Origin: Glandiceps talaboti
Taxonomy: Eukaryota; Hemichordata; Enteropneusta; Spengelidae
Reading direction: 5' to 3'
Assembly (NCBI RefSeq): GCF_964340395.1
Contig: NC_135554.1
Span: forward strand, 7,856,475 to 7,920,474
Length of the DNA: 64,000 nucleotides
Shown here in pieces: positions 1 through 40,480 of this stretch. Numbering within the stretch: position 1 is the stretch's first letter; each line of letters starts with the position of its first letter. The translations under genes were made by a program, and so were the position numbers. Under the pieces are notes generated by a model, which saw only the letters and a program-made list of their open reading frames with translations, was not told the origin of the DNA and ran no database searches.

Positions 1-689
1 CTTTGAACTGCTGCCACCAAAGAGACGATTTCGTGTCCCAAAATTCAGAACAGTTAGAACCAAAGGAAGTTTTGTGCCCGCTAAACCAAACTTGATGATT
101 TTTTCAAATCAAATTTACTCTGCATTGCTTTATATATCTGACTTACAGAGGTCAAAGTTCGTATTTATATATGACATAAATATTCTTACATTGTATTTAT
201 TGTATCTATATTTTATTATGTGTGTAATGTATTGAACTTCGTCAGCGTAATTTCTCTACGTGAGATATTCAAGTGTTCTTGTATCTTGTATATTGTATCT
301 TAATGTATAAGTTCATTAGTTTTGTATGCACACAAATAGTGTTGTGAGAGGCTTAGCGTTATTTCAGTTCAGCATACGTCTACATAAAATAAACAGAAAC
401 TCGCATAATGTCTACTGTGTTAATATTATTTTATTTGTGAAATTAAAAAAATAATACTGTATAAATAACAGCACCTCATCAGAACTAATTTAAATTTCTT
501 CATTTCAATGCTAAGATTTACTTTACGCAAATAGTGTATATTGTGTAAGTATCGGCTTCTTCCTTATAATTAATAGACCTGTCCAATGGAATACAATTGT
601 AACATTTACTTTAGCCGAAATACACTACTTAGGGCTAAACAAAGCAAGCAAATCCATGCAAAAATATCGCGAAAAGGATAATATATAAC

Positions 690-1190
690 ATGGATGAAGA
701 GGTTACCAATCAAGAATATTTTCTGTCATTATTTATGTCTAGAGTCATTGAAGTATCTCACCAGGAATTGCATACTAATAATCAAGAGGATAAAACACTT
801 TATCACTACAGAAACTTTAAGTCACTTTTAGAACCAGAGAAATACATTACAGATTTACCAGACAAATATCTTATTTCAGCTATTAGATGTGCACGTATTA
901 TATGTTCATGTGATAGTCAACTGGTATGTGTAAAAGGAAGACAATTGAATATAGAAAGAAATTAGTGGATTTGTAAATTGTGCACTAAAAGTGAGGTAGG
1001 TGATGAATTTCACTTTATTTTGACATGCCCCTACTCTGAGGAATTACGAACCAAATATATTTTACCCCATCATCTAGAAAACAGAACCTATTACACTTTT
1101 ATTAAACTTATGCAGACAAAAGACAGATATGAAACCATTCGACTGGCTAAATTTATTTTCTAAAGCTTTAAGAAAAGACAAAATAATAGT
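690..1190 (+). mobile_element. LINE relic: C-terminal zinc-binding end of a non-LTR retrotransposon ORF
   Basis: About 158 codons with one in-frame TAG at 963. The second part has the Cys/His array CKLCTKSEVGDEFHFILTC followed by PYSEELRTKYI, the pattern seen at the C-terminus of many invertebrate non-LTR polyproteins. Similar text occurs at 25249-25692 and, inverted, at 29797-30015. Dead copy. Confidence 0.75.
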
Positions 1191-2782
1191 GAAATGTAAT
1201 TTTTGTTTTGTATTGCTACCTATTTGTACAGTGTTCTTATTTGTGAAATTTATTTTTTCTGTCAAGTAACATTTGAACCTATGAAGCTTATGAGGCTGTG
1301 AAATGTAGCGAAAGGTCAGTGGCCTAGTTTATGCAAATAACCCTTAACTAATTAATTAATTGAATATATAAACTCTTGAATAATAATGCAGACATTAAGA
1401 CCTGTTAGCAATCCGGAGCCATATCGTAAATATTGACAATTTTTCAAATGTTTCCAAAGATATTATTATGTTTTGTTTTCACCTTTCACCGTTATATTTG
1501 TGTTAAATATACATATCCAAGTGAAGTCACGCGAGACAATTTGATATGCATAATTTTCTACGCTATTTAAGACATATTATTTTTCTTTTCATTGCCGCAT
1601 ATTACACGTTTTGACTTCATACTTTGTATTCTGGATAATATAATTCATTTTCTTGCTCACAGTTTAAACAGAACAGTGTAGAAAAACTTACTTTTATGAT
1701 AACTATTACAATAGTAATGTGTATAGTTTTCCATTTAAATGATTACTGAGTCTCGGTTAAATAAATAGAGAGAGATAAGCAGACAATTACACATGACTAC
1801 ATGTAAATTGGGTATCTAATCTAAAGAACGCATCCCATGATGACCCATCGGTGCATATGTTTTGAGTTGATTGTTTTATACTATCCGAAATATGAATATT
1901 ATCTGAATATTACATCGAAGAGATCTCCCTGAATGCTACATTATGACACGTCACTTAATAAGCTATAATCGATAAGCATGGCGTTTCTGTTTATTGCCAT
2001 GTTTTATCATGGTTTCTTTTTTCGGGAGGGGGTGGTTGCCGTAATGTATAAATGTTATTCCCAATATTTTTCTTCGTTCAACCAAGGAATATATGAGTGA
2101 CCTAGGGGAGCCTTTGGCACTACGAGTTGCTAGACTGAATGGGGAAAATTCTGGGAAAGTAGTGGCAACATTAAACGTCTTGATTCATATTTCAAACACA
2201 GCAAAACCAGTGACGTAGACACGCTTTGTCACGACATATACACGAGCTGTCGTGACTTTGAACGAACAGCATGTATATGCCATATTTGTGGCTTATGCAT
2301 GGTACATTACACTATATAACTGGTTGATAAATTTGTTTAGTATATTCACGCTTCTATATCTCCCAATGGATAAATTAGCTTGTGTCAATAAACAACACAG
2401 CTATATTACTTTTATGACCACATTACCTTATACAATAGGAGAGATAAATAGTAAATCTAAACACAATCATAGTGAAATGTAGGTGCACAATTTGTTAGAG
2501 TTCAATATCAAGACGACTAAATCACCTTTTAATGATGTATAAATGGACACTCTGATTCTGCCTATACCATATTTGTTATGGGTTTTGATATTTCCAGGTT
2601 AGTACTCACATTTAAATGTGTACATGACGTAAAGTCAAAACTCAGATATAGAATAAAAGACCCCCTCCCCCATCCCTGACCTCCATATTTTTCTGGTACG
2701 ATACGGTTGTTCATAAGGCGTCAGTATGTTAATTGTCTGTCACAGGTCAGCTGATAAAACTATCTTTTTATTTGCTATACCA

Positions 2783-2785
<3 letters not shown>
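1191..2785. other. AT-rich flank downstream of gene 1
   Basis: No gene, repeat pair or conserved motif recognised. The open frame at 2252-2482 does not start with ATG and has no recognisable domain. Bases 1-689 are likewise featureless. A minus-strand 3' UTR of gene 1 may reach as far as about 2770. Confidence 0.5.
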
Positions 2786-2853
<68 letters not shown>

Positions 2854-2859
2854 GAGACA

Positions 2860-2905
<46 letters not shown>

Positions 2906-2963
2906 GAGAGAGAGACAGAGAGACAGAGAGAGAGAGAGAGAGAGACAGAGAGAGACAGAGAGA
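2786..2963. repeat. GA/GACA microsatellite
   Basis: Mixed GA and GACA units, about 178 bases, in the flank downstream of gene 1. The R/E-rich or S/L-rich frames through it are not genes. Confidence 0.97.
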
Positions 2964-3044
2964 TTATTATTGACACATTTCATTTTGGTACATGTAGCAC
3001 AGAATGCAATACAGTACAATGCAATTCAACCATTACCATCCCAC

Positions 3045-3126
3045 ACAATACAATACAATACAATACAATGCAATACAATACAATACAATACAATACAATA
3101 CAATACAATACAATACAATACAATAG
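3045..3126. repeat. AATAC pentanucleotide repeat
   Basis: About sixteen AATAC-type units with one CAATG variant, downstream of the gene 1 stop. Confidence 0.95.
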
Positions 3127-3315
3127 AAATCAAAACACTTTACAATGCAGTCAGTATAGAATGAACCAATACATTACAATGTATAGCGTTAGGATACACT
3201 GTGAGAAATAATCTATTCAAATACATTTGAAACGTTAATACAGACCAAGTAAGAGAAAGAGTCATAAATTGAACAATTTATATGAACATTCCTTACCTCG
3301 GTCGTACGTAGCTCG

Positions 3316-30452
<27,137 letters not shown>

Positions 30453-30964
30453 CTATAGATTTGTAACAGATGCATGATTTATCGTGTAGAGTGTAAGAGA
30501 TACCTTATAGTGAAAATGAAAATAAAGGGAGCGAAAAAAGTGAAAACAACCAGCCTATACATATAAACTGTTCGCAATTTTAACTCATATACTATATATT
30601 ATATTATTATATTACATAAACGTACAAACACACATTCATGTACAACAAATATAAAACTGGTTGTCTAACCTTGTGCATTCCAATGCTTCTCCTTTTTTAT
30701 TACTAAAATTTTGTTTTCAAGATTGTTTGCTCTTTTGATCTCGACAGTGCTCCACGGCATATTTCAATTTACGTGTAATAATCAGGAACGTAAGCGATCA
30801 CATAAGCAAGTCACTAGAGCCGGCAGATGAGGTGGGGTTTCGACATATGTGGATTTCCCTCAGCATTGTTCGTATTTACCTACATCGCTTACTGTCATGC
30901 GCCCTCAACGTTACACATTGCTAACTAGTACATACATGTATGTAGCAAAACGTTGTACGTTTTG

Positions 30965-31110
30965 AACCGTACGTAGATAGTGCGGGGGCATATGGCAGAT
31001 TTTTGGGTTTCGTGTGAAATTCATGTTAATTTTTGCCAACATATATCATTGTGTTCCCCATCATCTGAGCAATTAAAAAATATATGTTGGCAATTTTTAT
31101 TTCAATATTA
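30965..31110. repeat. Dispersed repeat, inverted partner of 34940-35096
   Basis: Contains GAACCGTACGTAGATAGTGC, GGGGGCATATGGC and TATGTTGGCAATTTTTAT. The text ACCGTACGTAG also follows the foldback element at 35318-35332, so that element may have inserted into a member of this family. Confidence 0.65.
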
Positions 31111-32071
31111 AGGGTAATTTTTGCAGCAATTTCATAAATGATGTAAAATCATGGTTTTTCTGTATATTGATGGCACATTAAAATATGTGAACTGTACGAT
31201 TGCTTTATATCTGTATAAATGTACTTATGGACATCCTGTTGACGATAAACTTGTAGACTGTTGTATAATTTTGCATTTTAATCACAATATTATAAATTCT
31301 GGCTTATTTATTTGCATAGCATTTGCATATTATGTATGATGCTTCAGGTTTATTTGATTTCCTGTATTGTTTGATGTTGCTGATTGCTATTCTTTCAAAA
31401 ATGTACGCCAACCATGAATTATTTCAGTTACTTTGAATACTCTGGTTGGTTTAGGGAGCCTTCAGTATTTACAGGGGGCGGAGGAAATCACACATGGTCT
31501 GTTAAGAAAAACAGGACCCTCCCCCCCCCATTCTCCATTCGTAAAAAGTGACCCTCCCCTTTGTCCCATTTTGTAAAACATGACCCTCCCCATGACAACT
31601 GCATATACTGAACGTTAATCAATATTCCCGTTATATGTATACATACACATTAAATCATTTTGACGCTGTATATTTGTACATATACTACCATTGCAGGAGT
31701 TATATAGAAACGCCTGTGATCAGAACGAAATAAAAAGTCTACTTCTTATCACTATCAAACTGACAAATATTGGTACAAAAACAACACCGGGCACGCCCCT
31801 CTGTTGTAGGTTCATGCACATACATGTACTTGTCTGTGGTTCACGCGACTCTTTTATCGGTTTGTCTGTGCCTGTGAACGTTTGTCATGTTGTAACATAA
31901 CATTTGAGTGTAAGCTTATATAATGCGACGTAATAGTCTGTCTGGTCCTAAAAATAAACTTTCAGTGTATAGATTATATGTTGAGTTTTGGGCGAAAAAT
32001 CGCCAACACACATGACAGTACAACAAAACATATACTAGTACACGACATTCAAATCTGCAATGAATACTTAC

Positions 32072-32148
32072 AACAGATGTGATCGTGGAGTTTAGCAACT
32101 CCGCTTGTGTACGGTCCTTTTCGAAATCTCTTGAACTGATTTTGAAAT
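32072..32148 (-). CDS. Candidate upstream exon of gene 1 (possible SEA-like fragment)
   Basis: An open stretch lies between a TTTAG acceptor and a strong GTAAGTATT donor. It encodes about 25 residues containing RDFEKDRTQAELLNSTITS. It enters in phase 1 and leaves in phase 0, so it cannot join the 30452 exon (phase 1) directly; another exon would be needed between them. The hydrophilic helix-like text recalls part of a SEA domain, but this is a weak impression. The polypyrimidine tract is poor. It may be chance. Confidence 0.3.
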
Positions 32149-32199
32149 CTAAACGACAGAAGTCGCTTGTTATCAAGTGTACATACACACATTAAAAAT

Positions 32200-34290
32200 A
32201 TTCCTTTTCAGATCTGGCATCTGGTTTTAATACGTATCTAACACATGTAGTATTGAATGCTGGACAGGTACATTCTACACAGGATATAGAGTCCAAGTTT
32301 AGGTCTACACAAAATTTGAAATTTTACCTCAATATTAGCATACAAGTTACATAAATTGGACCTCCTGCAAATATTAGATAGAAAAGAAACATCACTCAGT
32401 AAAACACCTTTAGAAACCTTCAGAATGTTTCACCCCCACTTTTGATCAATTGAGATACATTCTAGAGCAATGGAAAAAGTCAATATGGCAGCTACTTTAG
32501 AACGTTTTTGTTATTTGTTCTGTATTCTATGTTCTGTAGAAATATCATGTTAAAAAGTAAATGAATCGCTGTTAAAGGCATTTCATGAGGGCTCATTAAT
32601 TTCCCACTTTGCAATGGTGTCAAAATGAGATAGACTTAGTCATCAAGTTGGCATGTGACTACTTATTCCCAGCAATAAAGGTTATTTGTGTATGAGAATT
32701 ACCAAAATATGTAGAAGGGTACATTCCATGTTGTTTATGTTGAGGATTTGAATGTCAGATTTTATTTGAGTAATAAAAAACTTGGAATGATGGCTAACAA
32801 TGCAATAAAATTTGATTTAAGATACTATTTTCTGGTGGGTTGGTGGTTGGGGTTGGGTGGTACATTAGAATGTGTCTCTGCTGTTACTTTCAACCTTTAT
32901 TCATGACTGACCAAGAGAAAGTTCGTTGCGTAATCGAATGTAAGAGTGCCTTCACGCTGAATAACTAAACTAAATATGTATATATTCATATTGTTCCTTT
33001 GAAATATTAGAAAAAATATTCTTCAGATACTGAATTTATCATCTTTATTTTATGCTGTTTATCCTGTTTTATTTTAGAATTTCGATGAAATAACGTAATC
33101 AAATGTAACAGCGGAGAACACATCTTTTCATGTTGTTCCCTTGAATTGACATGTAACTCCAACCAAATAGCTACACTAGTAGAAACGTAGACAATGCATA
33201 CGACATAATGGCGTGAGTGAGAGACTAGACAGTAGTTTTGAATAAAAATAATTGGGTCTATTCACTCGAATACATAACTTTGTATAGTAACGATTCAATT
33301 GATGCTATGCTATTGATCAAAAAATATGTTTATATCAGATGTAAACTGAATGCCTTCAATAAAGGCAAAACTTTAGATTGCTGTTCCTTCACGCCTTGTC
33401 GAAAGAAAAATTCTGCGCTACCAGACATGATATTGCATATCCATTAGTTACTACATCAATAAATAAAACGTAGCTTTGGAACTTATTGTTCATATCCTCT
33501 TTTGTAAAAGTTGAGTTTGGTGTATTTTTAACCCGCTGTAAATTTCACTAGAGTCCACCATTTTAGTTTCACTATACGAAAAGTCATATTTGACCATGTC
33601 TTTCCACCGGGGTAAATCTTTAGCAGAGGATGTGTAAATGTGGTGAGTATGACTTAATTCACCCCCGGTGACCTCTCCCCTGGGGGCTGTGAACAGTCAA
33701 AAGTGTCACTTTGTATCGTACTACCCCTTGACAGAGATGGTAGTTAGGTGGGTCACAGGTATGGTAAAGGTTGGGTCGTGCCAGTAAAATCAATTTAATA
33801 CTAGACAATAATTAAAAAAAAAAAATAATCAGGTCTACCACTCAAGTAGTTGTTTTGTCAACAATTTTTTTCCTTGTTACCACGTCTACTCAAATACAAC
33901 CTACCTAAGAGTACCCATTCATTCTCATTCAGGCTACCAGCCTACCATCCACAGACACCACCACACGATCTAGGTTAGTGTAATCTGTTCACCTTAAGCT
34001 TATGAGATTCGCCAAGTTTTATTACAAAAGGGCGATGGATATATTCACTTGTTTCAAAGATGGTAGACTGTAATTTGCTAGTTAAATTTCAGTAATTGTA
34101 CGTGTATTACCCCCACCGGCTACCTATTCCGAATATATGCATGAACCGTTTATTGTTTCGATACTGAGAGGTATGACATGCCAAAATATACATGTACTAG
34201 TATAGTGATATTTTCTCTATTTTATCGATTAAGTATAATATCTATTGCGATCAGAAGTGCATATTTTTAATCAGCTCACACATCCATATA
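32200..34290. other. Region between the genes, nothing certain
   Basis: No exon, RNA gene or repeat pair recognised. The same holds for 31110-32070, apart from a run of related GACCCTCCCC motifs at 31515-31600. The first exons and promoter of gene 1 must lie somewhere between 30.5 and 52 kb if the whole gene is in the window, but I could not place them. Confidence 0.4.
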
Positions 34291-34294
34291 ACAC

Positions 34295-34445
34295 CAGATG
34301 ATGAGTGCATTCTTAAGATCTAGCGTAATTACTGAAAATCACTAATTATGCAAATAACTCATTAAAATTACAAGCTATACGGTATTATCAAACTTTATGA
34401 CACATGCACTTTGTTATCATTAATGTATGTACTAAATTACTTCGA
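34295..34445. repeat. Isolated unit of the 28-29.5 kb array
   Basis: TGCATTCTTAAGATCTAGCG, CTAATTATGCAAATAACTCA and ATGCACTTTGTTATCATTAA match the motifs of the intronic array. Confidence 0.6.
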
Positions 34446-34449
34446 TTCA

Positions 34450-34690
34450 TAATCATATTTTAACATTCTGAATGACTTAGAAATGGCAAGTAAAGTCAGA
34501 AGGAACATTTGAACTGTTTGTTTTATTGAATTTGCCCAAATTTCAGCGATAAAAAATAATTTTCATTCACTCATGGTTTTCCTAACCCTGCCATATAGGG
34601 CGTCGATTTAAATTTGTTTCATCTAATTGAAGACATTTAGGGTCGTTTGGGTCATGAGAAACAGAATTAAAGCTGCCCTTATATATACCT
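34450..34690 (-). repeat. Relic of the 53.6-53.8 kb dispersed repeat
   Basis: Collinear with 53570-53840 (GAATGACTTAGAAATG, AGGGCGTCGATTTAAA, GAAGACATTTAGGG, GGGTCATGAGAAACAG). No intact frame. Confidence 0.55.
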
Positions 34691-34939
34691 ACCAATTACT
34701 GTTGTTATCTTTACAATATACATAATGTTCTGACTGTTGCTATGGACATGGTCTTGTTGATAGGCATATTTCATACATGTTTTGATATTTTTTTTGGCCT
34801 GACTAACCAAAAATGTTGTTATCTTTGCAAAATATACTGGCATTAATGGCTGTTGCTAAGGCCATATCAATGGAAGTTGACTATAATCACATGGATTCAC
34901 GGGTTTTCATTGCCTAACCAATGGTTAAGAATAGGGTCT

Positions 34940-35096
34940 TGGGGCCACATTTTATTTTAGCCCCCTAAGACTAATTTTGAAGATAAAAATTGCCAACATG
35001 TATTTTTTTATATGTGGTCCTATAATGAACGTAACCATATATGTTTCATAAAATTAACATGCATTTCACACGAAAACCCATATGCCCCTGCACTAA
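34940..35096. repeat. Dispersed repeat, inverted partner of 30965-31110
   Basis: Read in reverse complement, this stretch (GGGGCATATGGGTTTTCGTG, then TTGGCAATTTTTAT) matches 30965-31110 with substitutions and gaps. It directly abuts the foldback element. Confidence 0.7.
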
Positions 35097-35318
35097 GACT
35101 GTCGACAGTCGCTCGCGCTTTTTTTTCCCATAAGTTTTATCTAAACTGAAGTCGTTGCATGGCGCTCCGATCCGGCGCAATACTACTATAATCGCATACC
35201 TTCGGCCCTCGATATCAGTATGCGATTATAGTAGTGTTGCGCCGGATCGGAGCGCGGCGACGACTTAAGTTTAGATAAAACGTAGGGAAAAAAAGGCGCG
35301 AGCGACTGTCGACAGTCT
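35097..35318. mobile_element. Foldback element with about 100-bp inverted arms
   Basis: The left arm from GACTGTCGACAGTCGCTCGC (about 35097) to ATAATCGCATAC (35200) and the right arm from GTATGCGATTATAGTAG (about 35218) to CGACTGTCGACAGTC (35317) are reverse complements with few mismatches. The spacer is about 18 bases. The arms are GC-rich against the AT-rich surroundings. Consistent with a hairpin-type MITE. Confidence 0.85.
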
Positions 35319-36099
35319 AAACCGTACGTAGCGAGCGTAGTAACCCACAGGCCTGGCTCTCTGGCCATATCCTGAAAACGCCGTTCATAAGAACATAAAT
35401 ATACTAGTAAATGTCAAAACAGTATATCGGGTCAATAAGACAGTCATATATAACCTGTACAGTGGTACGCTATCCATGTACAAATGCAAAAGATGACATA
35501 TACGGCCCCGAACTTTGAAGTGAGCAAATGTATATGCCTAAAAACATTGCTTGGTTCGGTTCCGGTTACCCAACTCCAGCTAGTTTTTCAATGCCGACCC
35601 TGATTTTTTCGCGAAAATCATGGAGTCTCTCGCAAGAAATAGTGAACTGACATAGCAATAGGGAACTGACATCAACTTAAAAAGAAAATATAAAACTGTT
35701 CTTCCAATCTGTAATGGCAGTATATCTGATGGGAAGAAAGCAATAACACAGAGACTATTGAAAACAACGGAAAACATAACTTAATGAACGAGACACTGAG
35801 GCTCGTACATTAATATAAACCATTTACATCAGGTGATACCCAGCTAAACCATAATTGTTACACTGTGATGTTAATTGGATCATATAAACTTATACATACC
35901 GTTGATAAACTCATTAAAAAACCCACTCAGCGTCAACGAAACCATAAGGATTACAATCGCCATGGGCTTCGCCATTTCTACCAACTAGAGCAAGTTTCTC
36001 TAAACACATCAACAACCTTTATTGCTTTATCTTCAAACTCCCTAAATGATAAAAAAAACGTTTGTGATAATTTCATAGATGCATAGAATGATAAGTAGT

Positions 36100-36101
<2 letters not shown>

Positions 36102-36150
<49 letters not shown>
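36102..36150. repeat. CA microsatellite
   Basis: About 24 CA units in the region between the genes. Confidence 0.96.
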
Positions 36151-36151
<1 letters not shown>

Positions 36152-37257
36152 TTAAGTTTGCATTTACAAAAAACATACAAATCGGAACATGTATCTCTAC
36201 CAAATACAGAAAAGATCAGATACATTTCTACTACATGTAATGAGTCATGAATATTTGCCTGGAGTAATAATTTACAAGCCACTGGAAATGTTTACAACAT
36301 GTATCTCTGTCGTAGTAAGTAAGGATGGTAATAAGTCGGGGATTATAGCAACACAAGAACGTTATTAAAACTAGACCGACTTGAAATTACTTTTTGAATT
36401 ATTTAGACTATCGATATGATTTAGTCTCAGTGTATTCGTTTATTTTAACACTTATGATAAGTTGATCATGAACACGTAATTTAATGGCAGCGTAAATGCA
36501 TAATTAAGTCACCTGAAACTTGACAATAACATAACTTTGTTTTTTTCAATGTACTCTTGTTAACAGCATCAATATAGCAACGTTCCAATATAGGAGTATA
36601 ATGCCCGTTAACTGTGTATTGATGTGAATACCCTTAAATACATACATACCTTTAAAACTTGTTCTATAAAGTACAATTACTTATAATTTATAAAGAAATG
36701 AGACAATACCGACAAATTCATCTTTTTGTACCGCGCATCCTTAAAACTTACAGACGTTAGATTTTCGGTAGTGAACCACATTTTTTATATGAAACCAACA
36801 AGTTTCTAGAATTGAACACACCTAAAAATAAACATTTGAAATACGTGTGGTATAAAAGATAAATCATCGTGCCACGGACTTCGATCATCCAAAATCTAGT
36901 AGAGCTGTAATATTCACTTAGCTATTCATATGCTGACGGGCACAATCAAAGGTCTTCGTTTGAATACATGTACGTGCGACGTTTAACTGACCACATACGT
37001 TAGCTCGCCTAGTCTAGGTCCCAGCATGCAGTTTGTTTTAGGTAAAGTACTGATAATGTTTGCTGTATAAAGAGAATGAGACGCCTAGCAAAAATCGTTT
37101 ATCGTATTAGCGCACTTCTTGATCTCGCTAATGACACTTTCAAAAATACTGGGTCCTCACTCGTATCGATTATAATGAGCACTGTGATTTCTTGCTAAGG
37201 GAGTGTGTTGGGTAGTTACCTAGGTTCTTGAAGATTGCAAAGTGAGTGGCAAAGTAA

Positions 37258-39205
37258 CGTAATGTTTTACCATTGTCTTCTAGTAGAAATTGGCAGGATT
37301 TAAGAACATTTTCACTGTAAAGGACTTACCTTTCAAATATCTGAGCTTCACTTTTTTTACCTAAATATGTGACATCAGATTGTTTCAATATTAATACTGA
37401 TATACGACAGTCCCTCTGTGGTGTGTATCCCTAAGAATGAAGGGAGAGATGAACATAGAGTTTACGTTAACGCTGTAGGTCTAGAGTCAGGTCAAGCAAC
37501 CTGTCATATGGCTACTTAGACATAAATCACTGTCATGTGTGTGGAATATATTTTGTTATTGTGACACTAAACAACCAGATTTAAATTGAATGCCTTCCGT
37601 AAGGATTTTTGCAAGAAATTTAGCTCTATATCTGTGATTCGTCAAGTCCCAATGAAAGTTAGTTGTCAAAAATATTGTTCAAATGCCCGCCACGCCTCCT
37701 ATTCTCAGCACAGGAAAGCTTGCCATCCTCGAATTCACTCGGCTTTCGTGATCCCCTACATACCCAGGATATGGCATGTGCGTGTTGAACTTCCTTCTGT
37801 CCCACCACGAGTTTACACATTTTGTTGAGTGGCGAGCACTCACTGTACACTAATTATATAGAGGTCAATGTATAGGTCACCATTATTGATACATTGTCGC
37901 GAAATTGTCTTCGTAGGCTGTAGGCGAGGCTTGGTCTATTTTCCATTTTGACCACACACATTTGTGTATAAATTATAGATTATTACACTTGATAAATATG
38001 TTAGAGTGTATTTATATCCTGAGATACAGAGCTAGATAAATGATTATGTACAAGCCTTGTATCAAACAGTGGTAGTTTGTTATCGAGAGAAATGGGAAAA
38101 GAACACAGTAAAAAGGAGATGGTTTGAGGTCAATATAATACTTCCTAAACTACTAATTGAAAATCTAAAAACACACGATTTCTCTTTATTCATCTGCGAA
38201 ATTTGAAAATGATAAGTCCATATTTGACGAAATTGAAATGATGATAAATATTTCACCTGTTTGTGAACTCCGTGCTCATTGTAAACTTATTTTAAGGCCA
38301 AGAAAAAAATTGTTTTCTGGTGAGTTTGAATCACTTAAATACCCTGTCTCGGCCTTCTTTTTTCTCATGTTTGTGCAGCCAATGCAGAGTGCAGATCCAA
38401 GGGAAATGCAACATAAGGTTGGCAAGAAACCCCTGAAAACTGAGTCTTTCTCTGTAGTGTTGAGCACGAGTATAAAGTTGGCGTCAGATTCAGAATCGGA
38501 TCTGAGCCAATCTGATGCACAATATAACGTTCGTAAGATAACGCTGCCTGAATCTGAATCTGAATCTGATGCCAATTTTATACTCGTTCGATCGATTAAT
38601 TACTCAAATTGGTCATTAATATTCACCGGATTATTACCAAAACCTAATCTGTTCTTGCCATTACCCTACGGAACATGTCTATGAAATTTCGTTTGAATTG
38701 ATGCAGCCGTTTTTCGGAAATCGTGATACACACACACACACACACAGACTTCATCGGTATATTATAACCTTCCTTATGGAAGGTAAAAAGTCATACATTT
38801 CATCATTGCCCCAATGAAGGTATTTGCCGACGTTTTTGACCTCACTTTTGTAATCAGGACGTTCAATAAAACTGGTAATGAATGTAGTCGGAAGGATGCG
38901 ATTTTGCATATGACTGTTTCCATGGAAATATCTGTCAACCGATATCATTGCATATCTGGTTTTGACAAATCAGTCTAAAGCTGACAAAAGACTGGAGTTA
39001 ACGTTGTTTCTGTTTGAGTCACTCAATCACTTGTATGTTTGGATGTCTTTCAGAAAGGAAATACCAACGCAAGGGAAATACTGACCGTTGCTTCAAGTGT
39101 TAGATTAATAGTCAAATGACAGTAAAACTGCCAAGTGTATCCTGTAATTTATGACACGTCCAACACATTAAATGCTTAAGAGTTTAATTATTGTTAAAAG
39201 TAGGT
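37258..39205. repeat. Diverged duplication S, copy 1
   Basis: Blocks at 37258-37352, 37500-37535 and 38780-39205 match 42683-43260 in the same order and orientation, for example TTTTGTAATCAGGACGTTCA near 38844 and CTGGTAATGAATGTAGTCGG near 38873. About 1.2 kb between the blocks is absent from the other copy. No convincing coding sequence. Confidence 0.7.
38463..38592. repeat. Inverted repeat encoding an SD-rich shadow frame
   Basis: Arms of about 30 bases (CGAGTATAAAGTTGGCGTCA near 38465 and the complement of TGATGCCAATTTTATACTCG near 38586) face each other across about 70 bases. The Asp/Ser-rich open frames here come from the repeated GATTCAGA text. Confidence 0.7.
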
Positions 39206-40069
39206 TACTGCTGCCATACTTGTAGTTTAATTTAAATTGCTCAGTTACTCAGCTTGTGGAACGACACGGAAAACCTGTATACGGTATTTGTTACATGTGT
39301 CATATATAACTATTTCAAACCATGACGAGTCAGATACAACGTAAAACTTCTCTTCTAGGACTTATATTCCAGAAGTAGACAGTACGTAAATTAATGATAT
39401 ATTCACAATAGTAGACTTGATTGATATTGTTTGTCACTCAGCATGTCCGAGATTGCAATTTGGGATATGAACCTGAAGAATGGCTTCAATAGCTGGGTAG
39501 CTTTCTCACTTTATATATTTTGTGTCAGTTTTTAATGTCTACTGAAGACGGACACTTATTATTGACTTCAGTACACCTATATCGATTACAGCTATCAACT
39601 TACAAATAGTGTTGGGTGGTAAAATAGCACCTTGCAATTGGTAACTTACTCGACTTTGAAATAATGTAGCTAATGTGCTGTCTAACATGTATTCTGCAAG
39701 TTTGAAGATTTCAGGCTATGCGTAATAAAGATATGTTTAAACAGACATACACCTGACTGGACTTTACCTTTATGTAATTAAAATAATTTTGATTTATGAT
39801 TTCTTTTTTTTTATGCGTGACGGCGTTTGATCTGCAACCTATACAAAATACACAATAGGATATCGCAAGTACATCAACATAAATAAATTACTGAAAATAA
39901 AGTAGACATATTGGAATACAGTAATCTTGCTATGGTTGCTATCGCTACTCTAAATATTTTACTTTTTAAATTTATTTACATTATACACAAACCAAATTGT
40001 GCTGCAGTGACATGACATCTTACTTCCTGATTCAAAAGATTATAGCTATAATTACTTAATGATAATGTT

Positions 40070-40480
40070 GGTTTCTTATATAGTTCTTTCCCACTCCGTG
40101 CTCAAAGCGCTTTACAATTATTACCCCTGGCTCGGATCAGAACGGCACAACGGCCCTTTAGTCTTCCTCAACTCCCCGGGGAGCATACAATCCATTGCAG
40201 CCATTTAAGCGCATAGGATTAAAGCCTTCACATTGCAACCTACATCCTACCAGGTCCCCAGTTATACAGCTGGGTTGACTGAGGCACAGTCGTGGTTCAA
40301 ATCTTGCCCAAGGACTTTAGCCACTCAGAAACAAACAGCAGGCAGCGACCTATAACCTGTAGATTCCAAGCCGGTCATGCTAACCATTCACCCATCATGA
40401 CTCCACATGCTAACCATTCACCCATCATGACTTGTGCCCCAAACTAATTGCCTGGAATTATTGACGGAACAGAGGAGCTA
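40070..40480. repeat. Probable SINE-like dispersed repeat
   Basis: A GC-richer block starting ATAGTTCTTTCCCACTCCGT, with CAAAGCGCTTTACAATTATT and a 25-base internal duplication ending CATCATGACT. The GCGCTTTACA text is typical of dispersed repeats in many animal genomes. Single copy here, so the call is tentative. Confidence 0.45.

Noticed and set aside
31691-31900. Open frame after a TTGCAG acceptor-like site on the plus strand
   Set aside because: No domain, no matching donor and no partner exon; treated as chance.
35186-35368. Open frame over the foldback element
   Set aside because: It spans the hairpin arms; coding potential comes only from the GC-rich inverted repeat.
38238-38684. Asp/Ser-rich open frames on both strands
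   Set aside because: Both arise from a small inverted repeat built of GATTCAGA-type units; no domain or splice context.
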